Shown: positions 58,004 to 64,000 of the stretch, piece by piece | Layout: each line of letters starts with the position of its first letter | Numbering within the stretch: the first letter of the stretch is position 1 | Origin: DATDFB01 sp036522835 | GTDB lineage: Bacteria; Acidobacteriota; Thermoanaerobaculia; Gp7-AA8 | Direction of reading: 5' to 3' | DNA: 64,000 nucleotides | Assembly (NCBI GenBank): GCA_036522835.1 | Contig: DATDFB010000057.1 | Span: 7,534 to 71,533, forward strand | The notes under the pieces: model-generated | The model's database searches: none | What the model saw: only the letters and a program-made list of their open reading frames with translations | What the model was told of the DNA's origin: nothing | Made by a program: the position numbers and the translations under genes

Positions 58004-58792
58004 CTAGAACCCCGGAACCTTCGCCGCTTTCTTGTACAGCAGCCAGACCACGAAAAAGCCGAGAACGATCACGCCGGCGGCGTATGCGTCGCGCGCGGCA
58101 TTGCTGAACATCGGGAAGTAGTGGTTGCTGAGCATGAACAGCACCAGCGGCACCGACATGTACGTGTTGTGCCGCGAGCGCAGCCCGGCGATCTTCACCT
58201 CGGCCGAGTCGGCCGGCAGCGGCGTCCCCGCCTTCGTCGCGGCGATGATCTTTTTCTGGTACGGCCAGATCAGCATCCAGACATTGAGCGCCATCGTCGT
58301 GCCGAAGGTCATGCCGCCGTGGATGTAGAGCGCGCGGCCGCCGTAATGGCCGACGCACTCCAGGAGAGCCCAAACGCCGGCATAGAGCACCAGACAGATC
58401 GCCGCGCCGACGACCTTGTTCGGAAGCGCCTTCATGATCGCGTTGTAGACCACGAAGCCGACGGCGAGCGTGACCAGGTAGATGGCCAGCCAGAGCCAGG
58501 GGTTGTTGTCGGCGTGGTTGTCGTCGAAGAGCTGCTTCCGTTCGGAGTAGTAGACAAGTCCAGCCAGGACGAAGCCGGTGATCCAGGTCCAGGCCGCGCC
58601 CCAGCGGAACCAGAACAGCGCGCGCGGCATTAGCTCGGGGTTGACGGCGCGCTTGGTCGGGCCGTCGATCTTGCCCTGGAACGGGCCGTTGACCCAGTTG
58701 AAGAACCAGAGATGGCCGATCCAGGCGATGGCGGCGATCACGTGAGCCCAGCGAAAGAAGAGGTTGAGTAGCGTGTTCAGCGGTTCATTCAT
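58004..58792 (-). CDS. PuuD-like urate hydroxylase membrane domain
   Basis: A 262-residue membrane protein with eight hydrophobic segments. FFRWAHVIAAIAWIGHLWFF at the start, ECVGHYGGRALYIHGGMTFG and NVWMLIWPYQKK match the N-terminal domain of PuuD, a urate oxidase type that normally ends in a cytochrome c. Here the cytochrome c part is missing, so it may need a separate electron carrier or have another job. A strong ribosome site (aggaggg) precedes the ATG. No other purine genes are linked. Confidence 0.8.
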   Translation of the reverse strand: MNEPLNTLLNLFFRWAHVIAAIAWIGHLWFFNWVNGPFQGKIDGPTKRAVNPELMPRALFWFRWGAAWTWITGFVLAGLVYYSERKQLFDDNHADNNPWLWLAIYLVTLAVGFVVYNAIMKALPNKVVGAAICLVLYAGVWALLECVGHYGGRALYIHGGMTFGTTMALNVWMLIWPYQKKIIAATKAGTPLPADSAEVKIAGLRSRHNTYMSVPLVLFMLSNHYFPMFSNAARDAYAAGVIVLGFFVVWLLYKKAAKVPGF

Positions 58793-58840
58793 GCGCCCTC
58801 CTCAAAGATCTGTCGTTTGGAGTAGCCTGCCGCCGATTAT

Positions 58841-59530
58841 ATGGAATTCCAAGAACGCATCGCCGTCATCACCGGCGCGTCGAGCGGCATCGGCGCCAGT
58901 TGCGCGCGGAAACTCGCCGAGCGCGGCGCCCGCGTCGTCCTCTTCGCCCGCTCGCTCGACAAGCTGCGCGAGATCGCCGCGCGGCACGAAGACCGCATGC
59001 TCGCCGTCTCCGGCGACGTGGCCGAGGAAGCCGACATCGAGCGTCTCTTCGCGGAGACGGAGTCGCGCTTCGGCGCGTGCGACCTCCTGATCAACAACGC
59101 CGGCATGATCGATCCGAAGCCGATGGAAGCGACGAGCGCGGACGACTGGGACCGCATGTTCGCGGTGAACGTCCGCGGCGCGTTCCTCTGCGCGCGGCGC
59201 GCGCTGCGGGCGATGCCGGGCGGCGCGGCGATCGTCAACGTCGCCTCGATCTCCGGCGTGGCCGGCCCGGAGAAGTTCCCCGGCTGGATCTCCTACTGCG
59301 CGAGCAAGGGGGCGGTGATCTCCATGACCGAGGCGATGGCGGTGGAGCTGAAGGGGCGTGGCGTGCGCGTGAACTGCGTGAGCCCCGGCTCGGTCGACAC
59401 GAAGATGTGGGCGGAGGCGAGCGGAGGCGCGCCCGCGGACATGACGCCGGACGAGGTCGCGGAAACGATTCTCTTTCTGGCCTCGGAGCGCTCGCGGCCG
59501 ATGAACGGACAGAACGTCAATGTGTGGTGA
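58841..59530 (+). CDS. Short-chain dehydrogenase/reductase
   Basis: A 229-residue SDR enzyme using NAD(P). The cofactor loop TGASSGIG, NNAG near residue 87, catalytic Ser in VASISG, and Y-X3-K (YCASK near residue 151) are intact. The ending MNGQNVNVWG-like is typical of 3-oxoacyl-ACP reductase relatives. The substrate is unknown. It is separated by 12 bp from alr. Confidence 0.9.
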   Translation: MEFQERIAVITGASSGIGASCARKLAERGARVVLFARSLDKLREIAARHEDRMLAVSGDVAEEADIERLFAETESRFGACDLLINNAGMIDPKPMEATSADDWDRMFAVNVRGAFLCARRALRAMPGGAAIVNVASISGVAGPEKFPGWISYCASKGAVISMTEAMAVELKGRGVRVNCVSPGSVDTKMWAEASGGAPADMTPDEVAETILFLASERSRPMNGQNVNVW

Positions 59531-59542
59531 CGGGCGCAGATC

Positions 59543-60631
59543 GTGACGTCGCAAGAACACCACCTGCGCCCGACCTGGGCCGAGGTCGACCTCGGCGCGT
59601 TCCGCCGCAACGTCGACGCCGTCGCGCGCATGCTGCCGGAGCGCTCGCGCCTCATCGCCGTGCTGAAGGCAAACGCGTACGGCCACGGCGCGGTGGAGGT
59701 GGCGCGCGCGTGCCACCACGACCGCGTGGCCATGATCGCCGTGGCGTTGCTCGAGGAGGCGCTACAGCTGCGCGCCGCCGGCATCGCGCTGCCGATCCTC
59801 GTGCTCGGAGCGCTGACGCGCGAGCAGATCGCCGTGGCCACGGACAAGAGCATTGTCCCCGGCGTCATCGGCCCCGAGGAGCTCGCCTACGCGTGCGACG
59901 TGGCGCGGGACCGCGACGTCACCGTGCACCTCAAGCTCGACAGCGGCATGGGGCGGATGGGGATTCTCGAAGCGGAGCTCCCGCGGGCGATCGAGATGAT
60001 CCGCTCCGCGCCGCGGCTGCGCATCGACGCGATCTACACCCACTACGCGAACGCGGACGATCCGCTCGACGCATTCACGCAGACGCAGACGGAGAATTTT
60101 CAGCGCCTGCTGGCCAAGCTGCGCGAGGCGGGCATCGACGCGCCGGCGCACCACGCCGCGAACAGCGCGGCCACGATGCGGGGATTGGTCGCGCCGGGAG
60201 ACTACGCGCGAACGGGAATCGTGCTGTACGGCGTCAAGCCGCTGGAGCCTGTCCTCCGCTGGCGCACGGAGATCGTGCGCTTGAAAACGCTCCCCCCCGG
60301 CTACGCCATCGGCTACGGCACGACCTTCCACACCGCGCGCGAAAGCCGCATCGCCACGCTGCCCGTCGGTTACGCCGACGGCTACAGCCGCCTCCTCTCG
60401 AACAACGCCGACGTCCTCGTGCGCGGCAAGCGCGCGCTGGTCGTCGGCCGCGTGTCGATGGACCTCGTCACCATCGACGTCAGCGGCATCCCCGACGCCG
60501 CCCTTGGCGACGAAGTCATCCTCCTCGGCGGCGACATTCCGGTCGAGGAGCACGCCGCGCGCACAAGTACAATCCCGTACGAAGTGTTCTGCCGCATCAG
60601 CGCGCGCGTGCCGCGGATTTACAAGCCATGA
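59543..60631 (+). CDS. alr: Alanine racemase
   Basis: A 362-residue PLP enzyme making D-alanine for peptidoglycan. The PLP lysine is K42 in VLKANAYGHG; the C-terminal domain has YAIGYGTTF and VGRVSMDLVTIDVS, where the second catalytic tyrosine region lies. Length is usual. The start is GTG 59543. It overlaps mlaE by 4 bp. The VanX-type dipeptidase at 31.9 kb acts on the same D-Ala pool. Confidence 0.94.
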   Translation: MTSQEHHLRPTWAEVDLGAFRRNVDAVARMLPERSRLIAVLKANAYGHGAVEVARACHHDRVAMIAVALLEEALQLRAAGIALPILVLGALTREQIAVATDKSIVPGVIGPEELAYACDVARDRDVTVHLKLDSGMGRMGILEAELPRAIEMIRSAPRLRIDAIYTHYANADDPLDAFTQTQTENFQRLLAKLREAGIDAPAHHAANSAATMRGLVAPGDYARTGIVLYGVKPLEPVLRWRTEIVRLKTLPPGYAIGYGTTFHTARESRIATLPVGYADGYSRLLSNNADVLVRGKRALVVGRVSMDLVTIDVSGIPDAALGDEVILLGGDIPVEEHAARTSTIPYEVFCRISARVPRIYKP

Positions 60632-61398
60632 CCGCCGTTCTCGACCGCATCGGCCTCGTGTTCCTGCACATCTTCGAGGAGACGGGGCTCTGGTTCCGGA
60701 TGCTGTGGCGCACGATTGTCTGGACGTTCCGCCGTCCATTCGAAGGAAAAGAGTGGCTGCGGCAGATGGTCCGTGTCGGCACCGACTCGATCCCCGTGGT
60801 CGTCCTGACCTCGCTCTTCACCGGCGCCGTGCTCGCGCTGCAGACCTACATCGGCTTCCGCCGCGTGCACGCGGAGAACTTCGTCGGCAGCGTCGTGGCG
60901 TTGGCGATGCTGCGCGAGCTCGCGCCGGTCCTGGTCGCGCTCATGGTCACCGGGCGCGTCGGCTCGTCGATGGCGGCGGAGATCGGCACGATGCGCGTCA
61001 CCGAGCAGATCGATGCGCTCAAAGCCCTTGCCACCGATCCGGTGAAATACCTCTTCGTGCCGCGCGTGATCTCCGGTCTGATCATGCTCCCGCTCCTCAC
61101 GATTCTGGGCGACGCTCTCGGCATCTACGGCGGCTACCTCGTAGCCGTGAAGCTGATGGACGCGAATCCGGTCATCTATTCGCAGAATAGCTATCAGTTT
61201 CTCAGCATGAACGACCTCTGGAGCGGCGTGATCAAATCCGCCGCGTTCGGCCTGATCCTGACCCTGACCGGCTGCGTGCGCGGCTACTACACCACCGGCG
61301 GCGCGGAGGGAGTGGGGCGCGCGACGACGGCCGCCGTCGTCGAGGCGTCGTTGATCATCCTCCTTGCCGACTTTTTCCTGACCAAGCTGCTGTTTTAG
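60628..61398 (+). CDS. mlaE: MlaE-family ABC transporter permease
   Basis: A 256-residue membrane protein of the Mla system that moves phospholipids between membranes. Five to six hydrophobic segments and the signature LRELAPVLVALMVTGRVGSS with EIGTMRVTEQIDAL are clear. mlaF follows nine bases later. No mlaD-like substrate-binding protein is adjacent, so the remaining parts must lie elsewhere. Confidence 0.93.
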   Translation: MTAVLDRIGLVFLHIFEETGLWFRMLWRTIVWTFRRPFEGKEWLRQMVRVGTDSIPVVVLTSLFTGAVLALQTYIGFRRVHAENFVGSVVALAMLRELAPVLVALMVTGRVGSSMAAEIGTMRVTEQIDALKALATDPVKYLFVPRVISGLIMLPLLTILGDALGIYGGYLVAVKLMDANPVIYSQNSYQFLSMNDLWSGVIKSAAFGLILTLTGCVRGYYTTGGAEGVGRATTAAVVEASLIILLADFFLTKLLF

Positions 61399-61407
61399 GA
61401 CTGAGGG

Positions 61408-62202
61408 ATGACGACGAAACCAGCCGGCCGCACTCTCGAGGTCCGAGTCCCTACTCCGGTCATTTCCATTCAGCACGTCGACAAGACGCTGGGAGGCAAG
61501 CCGGTGCTGCGCGACTTGACCATCGACGTCGAGCGCGGCGAGTCGCTCGTCATCGTCGGCGGCTCGGGGCAGGGGAAGAGCGTCACGCTCAAGCACATCA
61601 TCGGCCTCATGCGCCCCGATCGCGGACACATCATCATCGCCGGCAGCGACATCTGCCAGATGACCGAGCAGGAGCTGAACCGCTATCGCCGCCACTTCGG
61701 CATGGCCTTCCAGGAAGGAGCGCTCTTCGACTCTATGTCGGTCTTCGAGAACATCGCCTTTCCGCTGCGGCGGCACACGAAGATGACGGAGGCGGAGATC
61801 CGCGCGCGCGTCGAGGAGTGCCTCGAGCAGGTGCACCTGCACGGCGTCGAGGCGAAGCGGCCGTCGGAGCTTTCGGGCGGCATGCGCCGGCGCGTCGGCT
61901 TCGCGCGGGCGATCTCGCTCAAGCCGGAAATTTTGCTCTTCGACGAGCCGACGACGGGACTCGACCCGGTGATCAGCGACGTGATCGCGGAGTTGATCGT
62001 GGAGATGGACCAGACGCTGAACACGACCACGGTCTCGATCACGCACGACATGAAGGTGGCGTTCAAGATCGCCGACCGCGTGGCCATGCTGCACAAGGGG
62101 CAGATCGTGGAGGAGGGAACGCCGGAGGAGTTTCAGCGCTCGGCGAATCCGATCGTGCAGCAGTTCATCGAGGGAAGGGCGGAGGGGCCACTCACGGAGT
62201 GA
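61408..62202 (+). CDS. mlaF: MlaF-family ABC transporter ATPase
   Basis: A 264-residue ATPase. Walker A GGSGQGKSVT, signature LSGGMRRRVGFARA, Walker B ILLFDEPTTGLDP and the switch histidine in SITHDM are all present. It would power phospholipid movement with the MlaE permease encoded upstream. A purine-rich site (gactgaggg) precedes the ATG. Confidence 0.94.
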   Translation: MTTKPAGRTLEVRVPTPVISIQHVDKTLGGKPVLRDLTIDVERGESLVIVGGSGQGKSVTLKHIIGLMRPDRGHIIIAGSDICQMTEQELNRYRRHFGMAFQEGALFDSMSVFENIAFPLRRHTKMTEAEIRARVEECLEQVHLHGVEAKRPSELSGGMRRRVGFARAISLKPEILLFDEPTTGLDPVISDVIAELIVEMDQTLNTTTVSITHDMKVAFKIADRVAMLHKGQIVEEGTPEEFQRSANPIVQQFIEGRAEGPLTE

Positions 62203-62227
62203 CCCCTCGCGGAGAGCTGCGCCGAGG

Positions 62228-62896
62228 TTAATCCTTGCGCATCCGTTTGTGCTTCGTCTGGGTCGTCGTCTCGGTGGTCGTGGTCGTCGTGGACGAGGCC
62301 ATCGGCACCGTCTCGGTGGTGGTCGTCGTCTCGGTCACGACCGGAGCGGGCGCCGGGGCCGGAGTGGTCTCGACTACGACCGGAGCGGTCTCGACTACGA
62401 CCGGAGCGGGGGCCGGAGTCTCAACGACAACCGGAGCGGGCGTCGGCGCCGGAGTGGTCTCGACCACGACCGGAGCGGGCGTCGTCTCGACCGTCGTCGC
62501 CGGCGACTGCGTCACCACCACGCTCGATTCCGAGGCTGGACGCGGGGACTTGATGTTGACGTTCGTGTTCAGGCCCGTGCCCGAGCCGTTGCCGGCCGAG
62601 CCGACCGCGCTGGACGTATAGACGTTGCCGCTCTTGTCCACCGCCGCGGGACCGGAGATCACGGCGGGCGTCGAAGGCGCCACAGCGCCCTGCGTATTCG
62701 CCGGCGCCGCGGTCGTACCGAGCACCTGATCGTTCGTCGTCACCTGGTTCTGAGCGGACTGTTCGGTGCGGATCTCGCCGGTCGTCTGTGCCGTCGTATC
62801 GACGGCGCGATGCGTCGAGCACGCGCCCAACGCCATCGCCAGCGCAGCCGCGCCCAGCGTCGCCGTCGTCTTCTTCAAAAGCGTGTCTGCTTTCAT
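62228..62896 (-). CDS. Repeat-rich lipoprotein with Pro-Val-Thr-Glu tail
   Basis: A 222-residue protein with a lipoprotein signal (LGAAALAMALGAC, cysteine near 26), a Thr/Gln-rich region, and from about residue 125 many copies of PVVVETTPAPAP-like units, ending in TTTETTTQTK and a basic tip (HKRMRKD). It probably spans the periplasm or reaches the surface as a stiff spacer, with the basic end binding peptidoglycan or DNA; this is inference. ATG 62896 has a good ribosome site (aaaggag). The repeat DNA invites copy-number change. Confidence 0.75.
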   Translation of the reverse strand: MKADTLLKKTTATLGAAALAMALGACSTHRAVDTTAQTTGEIRTEQSAQNQVTTNDQVLGTTAAPANTQGAVAPSTPAVISGPAAVDKSGNVYTSSAVGSAGNGSGTGLNTNVNIKSPRPASESSVVVTQSPATTVETTPAPVVVETTPAPTPAPVVVETPAPAPVVVETAPVVVETTPAPAPAPVVTETTTTTETVPMASSTTTTTTETTTQTKHKRMRKD

Positions 62897-62968
62897 CTCA
62901 TGACTCCTTTTCGTTATGCCATTCGTTTCGGCATCTTCCGAAAGAGCAACAGCCGTACCTGAAATCGC

Positions 62969-62974
62969 TACACT
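62969..62974 (+). promoter_or_regulatory. Likely -10 box of xseA (TACACT)
   Basis: TACACT-N6-ATG, the same spacing and hexamer as at 43480-43485. No Shine-Dalgarno site can fit, so a leaderless transcript is likely. Confidence 0.5.
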
Positions 62975-62980
62975 GCGCGA

Positions 62981-64000
62981 ATGCCCGAGCGCGTCTATCA
63001 AGTCAGCGAGCTGATCCGCCAGATCAACCTCGATCTTTACCGCTACAACGACATTGCGGTCGAAGGCGAGGTGACGAACTACACGCGCTCGACGGCGGGG
63101 CATCTCTACTTCTCGATCAAGGACGCGCGGGCATCGATGCGCGTGGTGATGTTCTCGACCGCGGCGCGCTTCCTCCGCTTCCGCATCGAGAACGGATTGC
63201 AACTGGTCGTGCGCGGGCGCCTGGCGATCTACGAGCAGAAGGGCGAGTTCCAGCTCAATGCCGTCGCCGCCGAGCCCGCCGGGTTGGGCGCGCTCCAGCT
63301 CGCCTTCGAGCAACTGAAGCGCCGCCTGGCCGAGGAGGGGCTCTTCGATCCCGAGCGCAAGAAGGCCATCCCGATGTTGCCGGCGCGCATCGCCATCGTC
63401 ACCAGCCCGCAGGGCGCGGCCATCCGCGACATTCTCAACGTCATCGGCCGCCGCTTCGAAGGGCTGCATCTGCAGATCTACCCGGTGCGCGTGCAGGGCG
63501 CGTACGCGGCGCGCGAGATCGCCGCGGCGCTGCGCCATCTGTCGCACTGGCACCTGCACGACGTCGTGCTGATCTGCCGCGGCGGAGGCTCGCTCGAGGA
63601 CCTCTGGCCGTTCAACGAGGAGATCGTGGCCAGAGCGATCGCCGCGTGCGCGATTCCGACGATCTCCGGCGTCGGGCACGAGAGCGACTTCACGATCGCG
63701 GATCTCGTCGCCGATCTGCGCGCGCCGACGCCGTCGGCCGCCGCGGAGATCGTGATCCGCGCCAAGAGCGAGATCTGCACGCTGGTCGAGCACCACCTCC
63801 GCCGCATCCGCCATGTGGTGGAGTCGCGCGTGCGCAACGTGCGCCACGAGCTACGCCACCTGACGTCGTCGGACCGCCTCGGCTTGTTGCCGCGCCGCAT
63901 CGCGGCGCGCCGCGAGCGGCTGAACCGCAGCCGCGTGTCGCTCTACCGGATGGTGGAGTCGCGCGCGCGCGCACTGCGCGTGCGTTTGGCCGCGGCCGAG
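62981..64000 (+). CDS. xseA: Exodeoxyribonuclease VII large subunit, cut by window edge
   Basis: The first 340 residues of XseA, the catalytic subunit of the single-strand-specific exonuclease VII. The N-terminal OB fold (VSELIRQINLDL, AVEGEVTNYTRSTAGHLYFSIKD) leads into the nuclease domain with IAIVTSPQGAAIRDIL, LICRGGGSLEDLWPFNEE and PTISGVGHESDFTIAD, all conserved. The coiled-coil region has begun by residue 250; the C-terminus is outside the window. Confidence 0.95.
   Translation, partial: MPERVYQVSELIRQINLDLYRYNDIAVEGEVTNYTRSTAGHLYFSIKDARASMRVVMFSTAARFLRFRIENGLQLVVRGRLAIYEQKGEFQLNAVAAEPAGLGALQLAFEQLKRRLAEEGLFDPERKKAIPMLPARIAIVTSPQGAAIRDILNVIGRRFEGLHLQIYPVRVQGAYAAREIAAALRHLSHWHLHDVVLICRGGGSLEDLWPFNEEIVARAIAACAIPTISGVGHESDFTIADLVADLRAPTPSAAAEIVIRAKSEICTLVEHHLRRIRHVVESRVRNVRHELRHLTSSDRLGLLPRRIAARRERLNRSRVSLYRMVESRARALRVRLAAAE

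Noticed and set aside
1..64000. tRNA or rRNA genes, prophage or integrated plasmid
   Set aside because: No cloverleaf-like or rRNA-like sequence, integrase, capsid or replication gene was recognised by reading; a covariance-model scan was not possible.

Overview
This 64 kb window is high-GC, densely coded bacterial chromosome with no phage, plasmid, rRNA, tRNA or CRISPR signal. The best fit is an uncultured or little-studied member of Acidobacteriota. The clues are a VWA protein of the type named 'VWFA-related Acidobacterial' (29924-31891), a protein kinase with FlgO-like and TPR parts, an ECF sigma / HEAT anti-sigma / DUF4097 cluster, a bacillithiol operon and many zinc-ribbon/TPR proteins. 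The phylum is inferred from gene content only. Both ends cut a gene: a zinc-ribbon TPR protein on the left and xseA on the right.

Layout. 1-5.4 kb: envelope proteins and an ECF sigma factor with a small membrane protein and two Spy/CpxP-like periplasmic proteins, then a zinc-ribbon histidine-kinase-like ATPase. 5.5-12.7 kb: 3-hydroxybutyryl-CoA dehydrogenase, a TPR protein, a second sigma/anti-sigma/DUF4097 operon and an O-antigen ligase-like protein. 12.8-19.3 kb: Trm112-like protein, glycosyltransferase, kynurenine formamidase, a LigB-RidA fusion, a KDPG-type aldolase and a Ser/Thr kinase. 19.3-24.2 kb: MglA-like GTPase, methyltransferase and bshC-bshB1-bshA. 24.2-36.8 kb: lytic transglycosylase, proS, a FadL-like porin, the VWA protein, a VanX-type dipeptidase, a luciferase-family oxidoreductase, an LTA-synthase-like sulfatase and hflX. 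38.5-43.2 kb: a ccsA-like gene, hemA, hemC and a cobA-hemD fusion. 43.5-52.7 kb: a large membrane glycosyltransferase, Sfp-type transferase, fmt-rsmB, GH15 and HU. 53-64 kb: dGTPase, GH44, acetyltransferase, methyltransferase, PhzF, PuuD-like membrane protein, SDR, alr, mlaE-mlaF, a repeat-rich lipoprotein and xseA. Genes are tightly packed, often sharing 4 bp (ATGA, GTGA or TTGA).

The most unusual feature is a set of at least five or six families of short palindromic repeats. They fill many gaps between genes and also lie in frame inside conserved genes (bshC, hemC, rsmB, the Sfp-type gene, the sulfatase, the membrane glycosyltransferase and the kinase-like ATPase), where they add short extra peptides. 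One encodes most of a signal peptide; others supply stop codons or end exactly at start codons in place of a Shine-Dalgarno site. This resembles in principle the palindromic elements of Rickettsia, but with several families at once. Other points of interest are a 21-bp repeat array beside the HU gene, a 204-bp near-palindrome before hemA, and many start codons only 6-12 nt downstream of a -10-like TANNNT box, which suggests leaderless or near-leaderless mRNAs.
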